This document shows positions 36,601-44,961 of a stretch of DNA of 64,000 bases, one piece after another (position 1 is the stretch's first letter; the number at the start of each line of letters is the position of its first letter). The notes beneath the pieces were generated by a model. The model was given only the letters and a program-made list of their open reading frames with translations. It did no database searches and was not told where the DNA came from. The translations under genes were made by a program, and so were the position numbers. The stretch comes from Phycisphaerae bacterium. GTDB taxonomy: Bacteria; Planctomycetota; Phycisphaerae; UBA1845; Fen-1342. The DNA lies in assembly GCA_028279405.1 (NCBI GenBank), contig JANQNU010000087.1, forward strand, positions 186,001 to 250,000, read 5' to 3'.

Positions 36601-37837
36601 GTGCGCCCAGCGCGGCGTCCGCGGACAGTCCCTGCTCGATCGCTCGTCGAACGCCGACCAGCGCGTCGCGCGGTTTCTGATCGATCGTTCCCAGGCACCA
36701 TACGAGTCCAGCTTCTTCGACCTTGTGCAGGTTCGCGACCTGACGATCGGTTTCGCTGGTCGCGAGCGCGTATTGGGCGGGCGGCGCGAACGGTCGGCGC
36801 TCCCAGTTCTTGCCGAAGAGGGTGTCGTTGTCGGTGCCGCGGCGCACCTCGTCGCGCTTGAGCTCGTACGACCGGGGCTTCTTGGGGAATGCGGACGAGA
36901 GAATCAGCGGCACCTCCGCGGTAGCGAGCGGATCGAGAGCATCGTAGGCGTTTGCCCCGCCGACGATGCCGAGCGACAGTTCGAATTCGCGGCCGAGTCC
37001 GAGCGCTCGAAGGATTTCGTCTTCGCGGTCCGCTTCCCAGAACAGACGCTGTCCCCCGGTGCGCAGTTCCTGTAACGCCACCAGATCCGGATCGTAGGGC
37101 AACAGCGGCGAAGCGGTGTCACGGGCGTGTGCCTGCATTCGCGTGTAGTAGTCCGCGTCGAGCATCACCTGTCGGAAATGCGCCATGACCCCGAGCAGCG
37201 TCGCAGGATAGCGGGCCAGTTCCGGGTCTTTCCGCGCGCCGGGGGGCGCGAAAGCGGCCGTCTGCGCGACCTGTGTTCGGAGGATGCCTTCACGCAACGG
37301 ACCATCCCCCAGCATCACCAGCGCCGACGAGCCCCCGAGGATCGCGCGCGGCGGTGCGACGTGCGCGACGGCAAAACCGGCTCGTCGATGGTCCGCGAAC
37401 GTCTTGGTAGCGCCATTCATCTGCGACTCTACGCGCCGTCGAGCGTAGATCCCGGCGCGGTTGGCCTCCAGCGTTTCGACTCGCGGCCCCTCGGTTACCG
37501 AAGGGAATTCGCCGTGCCAGCGGCGCTCGGTTTCTGCGGTCTCTTTTGTCGCTACGACGCCCGCCCGCGTGAACCCGTCGATAAACCCGGCGTACGCGGT
37601 ATGCCCCTTGGCATCGATTTCGAGTGCGCCGGCCGGTACGTCGACCGTGGCGCCGACGGCTACGATCTGCCGGTCGCGGATCACGATCGACCCGCGCTCG
37701 ATCACCCGGCCGGGTTCAGCGACGATCCGCACATTGCGCAGAACCAACGGCGTTTCGAGTTTGAGGGTCTCTTCCGCTTGCGCGAAAGCTGTGACCAGGA
37801 TCATCAACGACGACAAAATCAGCATTGCACGCTGCAC
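33653..37837 (-). CDS. Exported three-domain amidohydrolase fusion
   Basis: About 1394 residues with a signal peptide (LILSSLMILVTAFAQA) and three amidohydrolase-type domains in a row, each opening with a small beta-sandwich phrase (LRNVRIV, LLQNATVL, TNATIHPI) and closing with a LAPGKRA-, DLGKDADL- or LEPGKLANL-type strand. Only the middle domain (about 545-960) keeps metal ligands: PGIFDPHTHFGL (His602, His604), WVHCHAY (His762, His764), AFHHVLEGY and SDSSD. The first (GFIDGFTRAG near 85) and third (PGLINAGTQLGL near 1030) lack them. A charged linker (Lys, Asp, Glu) lies near 470-545. GTG 37837 follows GGAGG by 5 bases; ATG 37861 and 37825 are alternatives. Substrate unknown. Confidence 0.85.
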   Translation of the reverse strand: MQRAMLILSSLMILVTAFAQAEETLKLETPLVLRNVRIVAEPGRVIERGSIVIRDRQIVAVGATVDVPAGALEIDAKGHTAYAGFIDGFTRAGVVATKETAETERRWHGEFPSVTEGPRVETLEANRAGIYARRRVESQMNGATKTFADHRRAGFAVAHVAPPRAILGGSSALVMLGDGPLREGILRTQVAQTAAFAPPGARKDPELARYPATLLGVMAHFRQVMLDADYYTRMQAHARDTASPLLPYDPDLVALQELRTGGQRLFWEADREDEILRALGLGREFELSLGIVGGANAYDALDPLATAEVPLILSSAFPKKPRSYELKRDEVRRGTDNDTLFGKNWERRPFAPPAQYALATSETDRQVANLHKVEEAGLVWCLGTIDQKPRDALVGVRRAIEQGLSADAALGALTTTPARLFGVEQQLGTLAPGKRAAVTVLRGALGDKQATVRWLVIDDRLYAFNQSDDKKSAKDKGGTESKNEDDKSGQRVTANADAEAAVESGPREQAPRDAALDAIMFHEPDWPIETEADRKPAFRTDGSLLLQNATVLTVSGDDLSRTDILIRNGKIAEIGSRLAAPAGVPTLDLDGYVVMPGIFDPHTHFGLNGVNEGSLSVTPEVRISDVINHESRRFFDALAGGVTTVHAMHGSANTIGGQNCILKMKYGEPSAALIAPRTQRTVKFALGENVVGPGKGRRRNANRPRRFPATRMGVEATVRRALHAGQRYNERRQAQSAATQPLRRDLRLEALADIHAGNIWVHCHAYRADEMTRLLTVCEEFGLRIAAFHHVLEGYRIMPELRNYGIGTATFSDWWAYKIEAYDAVPHNAGMLLRAGINSAIKSDSSDLVRHLPLEAAKCMKYSGLTTNETLRLITLNPARMFAMEDRVGSIDLGKDADLAIYNGHPLDTFSKCVMTLVGGEVFFQHPDFDAQQPSTPMGQKIFPSDVDLSTASALVRRGVWTAPSPLVDPARYDPQATYAITNATIHPISGPVIENGTIVWRNGRIVSVEAGAAPADATVFDVAGRHVYPGLINAGTQLGLAEIDSIDMTLDTREIGMFQPDLRAVTAFNPHSRMIEITRAEGILTAMVLPNGPTIAGRAGIVHLDGWTLGEMEHLRDAAMLINPPTRRAAPIVPPAEKSKDDGAKWREQYGKLARFVERARLYDDAVRAGASPPFDTRLEALRPYARGTRPVLIRANRYKEILEALALARRLELRVVLLGGREAWKVADLLVAQDVPVIYEGVFSVPRRNEPWDVNYRAPSVMAAAGVKFCFAHNAADLAKQLPIEAGFAVAHGLDPDAAVRALTLTSAEILGVAEDLGSLEPGKLANLIVTTDHPCQATNRVLHALVRGKPISLESAHTRAARHFAQRPLPEQPDAPITLRGAPSQTMPAGK

Positions 37838-38197
37838 GGGATCCTCCAGCGATCGGGCCATCGGCCGAAGCGCGTCACGCTCGCAAAGACACAGATCCGG
37901 CGCGCCCGAGGGCAGAACTGCGGCCTGGGTCGGAGAGGCGCGCGTCGCGAGACGAGTATCAGACGGGGAGAGCGCAGCCGATGCCTCGGACTGGCAACCC
38001 GCCCCCGGACGGTATCGAGAATGTTGTACCGCAGTACAACAGAATGAAAATCATGCCGCAACCGCTCATAATATTCAATCGAATACCGGCCGCAGGTGGC
38101 CTTTCGGGCAGCCAATGGGTGCTGACGCGAGCCTTCCACCGTGTGCATCGTGAGCGGTCGTGCGGTTGTCCGTTTCTGCGTACGTGAGGAGGAATCC
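37838..38197. other. 360-base divergent intergenic region
   Basis: It separates the amidohydrolase fusion from the oxidoreductase and should hold promoters for both. A perfect palindrome stands at 38022-38041 in the middle. No gene was recognised. Confidence 0.5.
38022..38041. promoter_or_regulatory. Perfect palindrome TGTTGTAC-N4-GTACAACA
   Basis: Eight-base arms with a 4-base centre (CGCA), midway between two divergent genes. The form suits an operator for a dimeric helix-turn-helix regulator (GntR or LacI classes bind such sites). A short hairpin is the alternative, but there is no T run. The regulator is not encoded beside it. Confidence 0.5.
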
Positions 38198-39349
38198 GTG
38201 AGTGACAGTCGCCAGCTGCGCATGGGTATGGTCGGTGGCGGGGAAGGGGCTTTCATCGGGGCCGTGCATCGCGCCGCCGCGCGGTTCGACGACGAGGCTT
38301 GTCTGGTCGCGGGCGCGTTCTCGTCGACGGCGGACAAGTCGCGTGCTTCGGGCCGGGCGCTCGGCGTTGCGGACGATCGGGCATACGGCTCGTGGGAGGA
38401 GATGCTCGCGCGGGAGAGCGCTCTACCAGAGCACGAGCGGATCGACTTCGTCAGCATCGTGGTTCCCAATCATTTGCATTTCCCGGTGGCGCGAGCGTTC
38501 ACCGACGCCGGGATTCACGTGATCTGCGACAAGCCGTTGGTGCATACGAGCGCCGAGGCGCGGCAGCTGGCGGATTTGGTCGCAGCTCGCCGTACGGTCT
38601 TCGCGGTCACGTACAACTACTCGGGATATCCGCTGGTCAAGCAGGCGCGGCACCTGGTCACGTCAGGGGCGCTCGGCGATGTTCGCAAGATCGTCGTCGC
38701 GTACTACCAAGGCTGGTTGACCACCGCGCTGGAGGAGCAGGGTCACAAGCAGGCGGCGTGGCGGACCGATCCGGAACGTGCCGGTGCGGGGGCGATCGGC
38801 GACATCGGTTCGCACGCCGAGCAATTGGCGCGCTACGTGACCGGTTCCCGCGTGCGCGAACTTTGCGCCGACGTTCACACATTCGTCCCCGGCCGACGGA
38901 TCGACGATGACGTCAGCGTGCTGCTGCGATTCGACAACGGTGCTCGCGGCACGCTCGTCGCGTCACAGGTGTGCACGGGGAGCGAGAACGATCTGCAACT
39001 GTCCGTTTGGGGTACGCAAGGGCGACTGCGCTGGCGTCAGGAGGAACCCAACGCACTGCTGGTGTCATCGACAAGCGGTGTCGAGCAGATTTGGCGCCGC
39101 GGCAACGACGCGCTGTGCGACGCGGCGCGCAATGCGACGCGCTTACCGCCGGGGCATCCCGAGGCGTTCCATGAAGCGTTCGCGAATGTGTACCGCAACG
39201 CATTCGCGGCGATCCGCGCCGATGCCGGTGGCCTCGACGCCGGTCGGACGTACGATTTTCCCGACGTCCAGGACGGTGCGGTCGGCGTCCGCTTCATCGA
39301 GACCACGCTAGCGAGCGGCGCCAGCGACCGGAAATGGACGCCGATGTGA
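38198..39349 (+). CDS. Gfo/Idh/MocA family oxidoreductase
   Basis: A 383-residue NAD(P)-dependent oxidoreductase, probably acting on a sugar or inositol derivative. The Rossmann fold opens with RMGMVGGGEGAFIGAVHR. The family signature ICDKPLVHTSAEAR near residue 113 carries the Lys of the CDKP motif, and GDIGSHAEQLARYVTG near 205 holds the catalytic His region. No signal peptide or Tat motif is present. GTG 38198 is chosen because GAGGAGG at 38186-38192 lies 5 bases before it. Members are abundant in planctomycetes; the substrate cannot be told from the sequence. Confidence 0.9.
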   Translation: MSDSRQLRMGMVGGGEGAFIGAVHRAAARFDDEACLVAGAFSSTADKSRASGRALGVADDRAYGSWEEMLARESALPEHERIDFVSIVVPNHLHFPVARAFTDAGIHVICDKPLVHTSAEARQLADLVAARRTVFAVTYNYSGYPLVKQARHLVTSGALGDVRKIVVAYYQGWLTTALEEQGHKQAAWRTDPERAGAGAIGDIGSHAEQLARYVTGSRVRELCADVHTFVPGRRIDDDVSVLLRFDNGARGTLVASQVCTGSENDLQLSVWGTQGRLRWRQEEPNALLVSSTSGVEQIWRRGNDALCDAARNATRLPPGHPEAFHEAFANVYRNAFAAIRADAGGLDAGRTYDFPDVQDGAVGVRFIETTLASGASDRKWTPM

Positions 39350-39396
39350 CTGTACGTTCCTTTCAAAGAACGCACCGACGTCGCAGAATGCGGCGC

Positions 39397-40272
39397 TTAC
39401 GATAGCGCGTCGGAGCCTTGCAGTCGTTGTTGGACGGAGCGGATCGTCCAGGTTACCCAACTCCAGACGCCGAGATTGATCAGGAGGCCGAAGGCTTCGA
39501 TCGGTTCGATTCCGTTGAATTGCGCCAGGGTCGGCACCAGCTTGTGCAGCGTGAGCAGGCCGAAGGTCGCGATCGGGCTGGCCGCCAGCACGACGATCGC
39601 GATCAGCTTGTGCGGCATCCGTCGAAAAACCGGCGTCTTCTTGGAGTCGCTCAGCATCACGATCAGCAGTGCTGCTCCAATCGCCGAGTCCACCCCGATA
39701 TAGGAAATAAGATTTTCGGACCCAGAGAGGCAAAGCAGCGGCAAGCAGGCCAGGGCCGCGAGCAGCCCGAGGAAGCCCGGGCCGGATTCGGTCTTGCCCT
39801 CCGCTGCGTAGTAGCAGGCGGTCCCAGCGAGGGCGATCTGCAGGAACCGTGCGATATGTGAGAACCCAGGGATCGGCGCCCAGAGCTTCAGGAAGAGACA
39901 GGCCGCACAGAGCCAGACCGCCCGCTCGAAGCGCGCCGGTTCGGCCGTTTCGAACCACCGCTCCAGCGTCTCGCGGTCATGGTCCTGGCCGCATTCTGAA
40001 CAACGGTACCCACTGGACGGTTCGAGCGGATAGCCGCAAGCCAGGCAGCAGTAGAAGGGATCCAGCGTGTCGGCCTGCTCGGATTCCGCAGACGCCGATG
40101 CGGGTGGCGGCGGTGGCGGTACGGCCGGTTGGACGCGAGGCGGCAGGTTCAGCGGTTCGACGCTGTACACTTCGTCATCGGCCGCGTTGCGCGGTCGCTG
40201 ATCGGCTGCGGCCAGGTAGTCCGCAGGGTCGATGTACTCGTCTTCCGGGCCGCGGGGCGGTTGCGATGACAT
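39397..40272 (-). CDS. Zinc-ribbon membrane protein, hypothetical
   Basis: A 291-residue protein with an acidic, Pro-rich N-terminus (a run of Pro near residue 50), a four-Cys ribbon (CLACGYPLEPSSGYRCSECG) near 78, and about six membrane segments in the second half, for example LLAALACLPLLCL and LIAIVVLAASPIATFGLL. ATG 40272 (MSSQPPRGPEDEY) is chosen; the frame upstream to 40848 is basic noise. No family is assigned. Convergent with the oxidoreductase gene, 47 bases apart. Confidence 0.65.
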   Translation of the reverse strand: MSSQPPRGPEDEYIDPADYLAAADQRPRNAADDEVYSVEPLNLPPRVQPAVPPPPPPASASAESEQADTLDPFYCCLACGYPLEPSSGYRCSECGQDHDRETLERWFETAEPARFERAVWLCAACLFLKLWAPIPGFSHIARFLQIALAGTACYYAAEGKTESGPGFLGLLAALACLPLLCLSGSENLISYIGVDSAIGAALLIVMLSDSKKTPVFRRMPHKLIAIVVLAASPIATFGLLTLHKLVPTLAQFNGIEPIEAFGLLINLGVWSWVTWTIRSVQQRLQGSDALS

Positions 40273-40777
40273 ACGGGACAAGTATACCCGATCGCGCTTC
40301 GACAGTCGGTTACACAATCCGTGCGGCTTTCGAAGGCTCGTGACTGACGGCATGCACGGTTCGCCGGGCTGAACGCCGGTGCCGCAGTGTGGCAAATGGC
40401 GCGCGCGGCCACCGTCGAGCTTCGGCGTTCGGATGGCATGTTCAGCCATGAGTGAAACGGTTTTAGGCTTTGCAAGACGGTCGTTCGGTTGCGGTGTGGA
40501 TGGCTGGCGCCTACCATTGGATCGTTCGGTCGGGCTTCTGCCGCGGCGCGGCGGTTGAAGCGACTGATGGCCTTGATGTGGGTTTGTCGCAAGTCGCTTG
40601 CGTGACATATCAGGTCGGGACACCGTGGCTTCCGCGGCAAACCGAAGAGAGATTCGATTCCTCCGATCGCTGACCAAACGATGCCAGGATGGCACCCCAG
40701 CGCCGGGCAGCCCGTTGGGCGCGGTTTCGTCGCGTGCCGCCTGCGGTGCGCGGCAATTCGACGCAAAGGAGTTCAAG
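40273..40777. other. 505-base stretch without a gene
   Basis: Divergent region between the zinc-ribbon membrane protein and the small basic protein. Frames are open in places but lack ribosome sites and protein character. No RNA, repeat or clear promoter was recognised. Confidence 0.4.
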
Positions 40778-40969
40778 ATGGCCAAGAAGCGACCGTCTGT
40801 CCAGAAACGGCAACGTGAGTACGAAAAACGGCAGCGGGAGTTTGCCAAGGCCGCACGGGCTGCTGAAAAGCGGCAGCGTCGGCTCGACCGCGCTCAGGCT
40901 TCGAGCGATGCGTCGGCGAGTGTCGAGGAGATGAGTGAACCACGCGATCGAAGCGGAGATCTCGAATGA
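40778..40969 (+). CDS. Small basic coiled-coil protein
   Basis: A 63-residue protein starting MAKKRPSVQKRQREYEKRQ, dominated by Lys, Arg, Glu and Gln in a heptad-like helix over residues 5-45, then a short acidic tail. AAGGAG at 40766-40771 stands 6 bases before ATG 40778, a strong site. The stop overlaps the start of the desaturase gene (ATGA), so the two are co-translated. No family is recognised; it may bind nucleic acid or act as a partner, which the sequence does not settle. Confidence 0.65.
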   Translation: MAKKRPSVQKRQREYEKRQREFAKAARAAEKRQRRLDRAQASSDASASVEEMSEPRDRSGDLE

Positions 40970-41928
40970 ACTCGGCTGGAACCGGACTGATTGGCAACAC
41001 CATCGTTCAGGTGGACGCAGCGGCTGAATTGATCCCTCCGATCTCGGCTGCTCAGCGAATCGCTACGTTGTTGACTGTCATCTTGCCCATGCTCAGCGTC
41101 ATTGTCGCCATCTACGGCTTCTGGGGCTGGGGTTTCTCGTGGGTCGACCTGGGCCTGCTGATCTCCATGTATGCGGCTACCGGTCTCGGCGTCACGCTCG
41201 GTTTTCACCGGCTGTTTACGCACCGTTCGTTCGAGGCCGTTCGGCCGTTGAAGCTGTTGCTCGCAATCCTGGGTTCGATGTCGGTCGAGGGTTCGGTGTT
41301 TCATTGGGTCGCGATGCACCGCCGGCACCATCAGCACAGCGACCAGGCGGACGACCCGCACTCGCCGCACCGCTTTGGGAACACGTTCTTCGGTGTCATC
41401 GGCGGCTGGTGGCATTCGCACGTCGGCTGGCTGTTCACACCCGATCCGCCGAACCTGGAGCGCTACGTCGGTGACTTGAAGAAAGACGCGGGGCTCGTGC
41501 GAATCGATCGGCTGTTCGTACTGTGGGTGCTGCTCGGTCTCGCGATTCCGGCGATTGTCGGCGGCCTGCTCACCTGGAGTTGGTGGGGCGTCTTGCTGGG
41601 CTTTCTGTGGGGCGGACTCGTCCGGATCTTTGTCGTCCACCACGTGACCTGGAGCATCAACTCGGTGTGCCACATGTGGGGCCAGCGACCGTACCGCAGC
41701 CGTGATGAGAGCCGGAACAACGTCATCTTCGGTTTTCTCTCGTTCGGTGAGGGCTGGCACAACAATCACCATGCCTTCCCGACGTCCGCGCGGCACGGTC
41801 TGCACTGGTGGCAGCTCGATATCACCTGGATCGTCATTCGCGTACTGCAGGTGTGCGGACTGATCTGGCGCGTTCGCGTTCCGACGCCTGAGACGCTCGC
41901 CGCGGCGCGCAACGACGTGAAGGGCTGA
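40966..41928 (+). CDS. Acyl-CoA/acyl-lipid desaturase (delta-9 type)
   Basis: A 320-residue membrane di-iron enzyme that inserts a double bond into a fatty acyl chain. The three histidine boxes are present: GFHRLFTHRSFE near residue 79, HRRHHQHSD near 119, and GWHNNHHAFP near 263. Four hydrophobic stretches stand in the family positions. It starts inside the stop of the small basic gene. A terminator follows about 80 bases downstream. It probably sets membrane fluidity. Confidence 0.93.
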   Translation: MNSAGTGLIGNTIVQVDAAAELIPPISAAQRIATLLTVILPMLSVIVAIYGFWGWGFSWVDLGLLISMYAATGLGVTLGFHRLFTHRSFEAVRPLKLLLAILGSMSVEGSVFHWVAMHRRHHQHSDQADDPHSPHRFGNTFFGVIGGWWHSHVGWLFTPDPPNLERYVGDLKKDAGLVRIDRLFVLWVLLGLAIPAIVGGLLTWSWWGVLLGFLWGGLVRIFVVHHVTWSINSVCHMWGQRPYRSRDESRNNVIFGFLSFGEGWHNNHHAFPTSARHGLHWWQLDITWIVIRVLQVCGLIWRVRVPTPETLAAARNDVKG

Positions 41929-42005
41929 CGGCCGGCTCGATCATTCGCTGACGCACCCGTCCTCCGCCCCTGGAAGGGTGGGGCGCCACGGCCGTTGGCA
42001 GGGGG

Positions 42006-42030
42006 GCCGTGTAACGGCCGCAAGTTTTTC
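42006..42030 (+). terminator. Factor-independent terminator of the desaturase gene
   Basis: GGCCGT and ACGGCC form a 6-pair stem with loop GTA, followed after 5 bases by TTTTT. It lies between convergent genes, 78 bases after the desaturase stop. Confidence 0.6.
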
Positions 42031-42063
42031 AGAGTTTGCTGGATTGACCCCGCGGCTACCGAT

Positions 42064-43110
42064 CTAGAGCGGTTCGTCGATTGGCGCCTGGCGGGTGAGG
42101 CGCAGCGCGCGCCGGCCACGGTACTGTCCCGGGAGGCCGGCGAATTTGTTCTTGCCGTGAATCTGCACGATCATTTCCCGCCCGACACGTTTGTCGAGTT
42201 GGATCACGTCGCCGGGCCGTAGCTGGCGGAACTCGCTCATGCTGAGCGACGCCTGACCCAGAAAAGCGGTCAACTCCACCTTCGAATGGGTCAGGTTGCG
42301 GTAGATGCGACGCTGTTGCACGTCCGACGCACCCTTCGGTCGGTAGCCGAACCACGACTGCGTGGTCAGTTTGCTGAGCACGGACTCGATCGTGTTGAAG
42401 GGGATGCACATGCTCATGGTGCCCGCGCACGAGCCCATCTTGATCTCGAACGTGATGAACACGACGACTTCGGTGGGTGCGACAATGTGTACCAGTTGCG
42501 GGTTGGCCTCGTGTTCGACTACCTGGAACTTGGCGCTGACCAGTGTGTGCCAGACCTCCGAGAGGTGCTCGAGCGCGCGTTCGATGATACGGTTCATCAG
42601 CCGCCATTCGATCGAGGTCAGCGGGCGTTGCGGGATGTGCAACTCCGAGGCGGCGCCGCCGAGCAGCCGATCGATGATCGGGTAGACGATCAGCGGGCTG
42701 ATCTCGAGGCACATCTGACCTTCGAGCGGCGGGGCCTGCACGATCACGAAGCAGGTCGGGTTCGGGAGCGAATGAATGAACTCGCTGTACGTGAGTTGCT
42801 CGACGCCGACCACCCGCACATCCATGATCGTTCTCAGGATGCCCGAAAGCGTCGCGCCGAAATTGCGCGCGAACCCGTCGTGAATCGAGCCCAGCGCCCG
42901 GATATGGTCTTTGCTGACACGTTCCGGCCGCTTGAAATCGTACGCGCTTACCGGCAGACGCGGCCGCTCCGGCTCGGCGAACCGCTGCTCGTCGGCGGCT
43001 GCGGTCGGCTCTCCGGCGCCAGCGTCGTCTCCTCCGCCGCCCTCGTCGGTGTCCGCCTGGACCGATGCGAGTAACGCTTCAATTTCGCTTTGGTCGAGTA
43101 CTTCGGACAT
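42064..43110 (-). CDS. fliM: Flagellar motor switch protein FliM
   Basis: A 348-residue protein. It opens with MSEVLDQSEIEALLASV, the FliM start that binds CheY-P, and continues with a middle domain (SLPNPTCFVIVQAPPLEGQM, SPLIVYPIIDRLLGG) and a C-terminal SpoA-like domain (LTAFLGQASLSMSEFRQLRPGDVIQLDK). It forms the rotor switch with FliG and FliN. The acidic Ala/Gly/Glu linker near residue 25 is usual. The gene stands alone of flagellar genes, 157 bases after fabG on the same strand. Start at ATG 43110; the reading from 43188 adds a non-family leader. Confidence 0.93.
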   Translation of the reverse strand: MSEVLDQSEIEALLASVQADTDEGGGGDDAGAGEPTAAADEQRFAEPERPRLPVSAYDFKRPERVSKDHIRALGSIHDGFARNFGATLSGILRTIMDVRVVGVEQLTYSEFIHSLPNPTCFVIVQAPPLEGQMCLEISPLIVYPIIDRLLGGAASELHIPQRPLTSIEWRLMNRIIERALEHLSEVWHTLVSAKFQVVEHEANPQLVHIVAPTEVVVFITFEIKMGSCAGTMSMCIPFNTIESVLSKLTTQSWFGYRPKGASDVQQRRIYRNLTHSKVELTAFLGQASLSMSEFRQLRPGDVIQLDKRVGREMIVQIHGKNKFAGLPGQYRGRRALRLTRQAPIDEPL

Positions 43111-43267
43111 TGGACCCTGGAACCGATGCTGCACACGACGCGCAGTTTCGGCGCTTGGCTGGCGTCCAGCGGCTCGGTCGGCATCCATGCCGACGCTATC
43201 GAGTCCATCGGTGCGTTGTCCAGGTGGCTTGATAGCGTGCGGTTAGCAGGCGCAAGAAGGGCCGCCG

Positions 43268-44008
43268 CTAGGTGTGCAGTCCGCCGTCCACGACAAAGGT
43301 CTGGCCGGTAATGTAGCTGGCGCCCGGGCCCGCGAGGAACGTGCAGACGCTGGCGATCTCTTCCGGGCGGCCCATGCGTTGCAAAGGGATGTGCTTCTGA
43401 ACTTCCGTCTTGAGCTTGTCCGGCAGGACGTCGGTCATGTCGGTCTCGATGAAACCCGGAGCGACCGCGTTGACCGTCACGCCGCGCTTGCCGACCTCTT
43501 TCGCAAGCGACTTGGTGATGCCGATCAGTCCGGCTTTCGCCGCCGCATAGTTGGCCTGACCAGCGTTGCCGGCGATGCCGGTGATGCTCGTGATGTTGAT
43601 GATCCGGCCGCGCCGGGCGCGGATCATATGCCGGATCGCCGACCGGCATAGTCGAAAAGCGCCGCGCAGGTTGGTGTCGATCACCTCGTCGAACTGCTCG
43701 TCCTCCATACTCATCAGCAGCCCGTCACGGGTGATTCCGGCGTTGTTGATCAGCACGTCGATCTTACCGGTGGCCGCGGCGCATTCCTCCACCAGCCGCT
43801 CGATCGACTGCGGGTCAGTCACGTCCAACGCGATGGGCGTGATCTTGCCGTCGGTTTCGCCTGCCTCGCTGACCCAGGAGTGGATTCGGTCGACATTGCG
43901 GGCGGCGGCGAAAACCTGTGCTCCGTGACGCGCCAGGTCGAGGCAGATGGCCTGCCCGATCCCGCGCGAGCCGCCGGTTACGATTGCGATCTGGTCTTTC
44001 AATGTCAT
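43268..44008 (-). CDS. fabG: 3-oxoacyl-[acyl-carrier-protein] reductase FabG
   Basis: A 246-residue short-chain dehydrogenase that reduces beta-ketoacyl-ACP with NADPH in fatty-acid elongation. TGGSRGIGQ near residue 13 is the cofactor loop, NNAG near 88 the structural motif, and [22 protein letters not shown] near 135-156 gives the Ser, Tyr and Lys of the active site. ATG 44008 is used; an in-frame GTG at 44017 is possible. It follows fabD by 32 bases in the rpmF-plsX-fabHDG operon. Confidence 0.93.
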   Translation of the reverse strand: MTLKDQIAIVTGGSRGIGQAICLDLARHGAQVFAAARNVDRIHSWVSEAGETDGKITPIALDVTDPQSIERLVEECAAATGKIDVLINNAGITRDGLLMSMEDEQFDEVIDTNLRGAFRLCRSAIRHMIRARRGRIINITSITGIAGNAGQANYAAAKAGLIGITKSLAKEVGKRGVTVNAVAPGFIETDMTDVLPDKLKTEVQKHIPLQRMGRPEEIASVCTFLAGPGASYITGQTFVVDGGLHT

Positions 44009-44040
44009 CAGGGTCACCGTGCTGCGGCGTCGCCGCCGCG

Positions 44041-44961
44041 CTAGGGGTTCAAGTCGTCGGCTTTGCTGAGATTGGTGGTCTTCGCGGAACGGTCAATCTT
44101 GCGCATCAGGCCGGTCAACACGCGATTCGGACCGATCTCGTAGAATGCGCGGCAGCCGTCGGCGACCAGTCGCTCCACGCACGCCTGCCATCGAACCGGG
44201 TTGTATACTTGCAGATAAAGCGATTCTCGAATCGCGTCGGGATCCGTGTGGTACTCGGCGTCGACATTCGCGATCACGCGGCAGGTCGGTTTTGCGAACG
44301 CTGCCGTCGCCAGCGTTTCGCGAAACGCCTCCGCCGCGGGTTTCATTAGTGCGCTGTGAAACGCTCCTGCGACCTTCAGCGGGATGGCACGTCCGCCGAA
44401 CTCGTCGGCGAGCGCCGCTGCCGCCTCGCATGCCGCTCGGTCGCCGGAGATGACAATCTGCCCCGGACAATTGAAATTGGCCGGTGAAAGGCGGCCCTGA
44501 TCGGCAACGCGCTCACACAGCGCCAGGGCCTTCTCTTCATCCAGTCCCATCAACGAGACCATCCCGCCCGGAGCGGCCTCGGCCGACTGCTGCATCAACT
44601 GGCCTCGACGATAGACGAGCCGCAGGGCATCCTCGAAGCCGAGCGCGCCCGCCAAGTGCAATGCTGAGTATTCCCCGAGGCTCAGGCCGCCCATGGCTGC
44701 GAATTGGTCGGCCCGGACGACGTGCGCGTCTACGGCAGCTCGGAACAGCGCCACGCTCGTCGTGAAAATCGCCGGCTGCTGAATGTCCGTGGCGCCGAGC
44801 TTGTCCTCGGGGCCCTCGAAGCACAGTTGCGACAACGGAAACCCGAGTACGGCGTCTGCTTGAGCAAAGACGTCCGCCGCCGCCGAAAACCGATCCGCGA
44901 CGTCGCGTCCCATTCCAACCTGTTGCGCCCCTTGGCCCGGATAGATCGCCGCTTCGCTCAT
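44041..44961 (-). CDS. fabD: Malonyl-CoA:ACP transacylase FabD
   Basis: A 306-residue enzyme that transfers malonate from CoA to [17 protein letters not shown] opens the fold, [11 protein letters not shown] carries the nucleophile Ser94, and [11 protein letters not shown] near 200 the catalytic His; Gln in the PGQG motif is also expected for the oxyanion hole. Its ATG overlaps the fabH stop as TGATG, so translation is coupled. Start 44961 rather than 44988 because [11 protein letters not shown] matches the family. Confidence 0.93.
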   Translation of the reverse strand: MSEAAIYPGQGAQQVGMGRDVADRFSAAADVFAQADAVLGFPLSQLCFEGPEDKLGATDIQQPAIFTTSVALFRAAVDAHVVRADQFAAMGGLSLGEYSALHLAGALGFEDALRLVYRRGQLMQQSAEAAPGGMVSLMGLDEEKALALCERVADQGRLSPANFNCPGQIVISGDRAACEAAAALADEFGGRAIPLKVAGAFHSALMKPAAEAFRETLATAAFAKPTCRVIANVDAEYHTDPDAIRESLYLQVYNPVRWQACVERLVADGCRAFYEIGPNRVLTGLMRKIDRSAKTTNLSKADDLNP

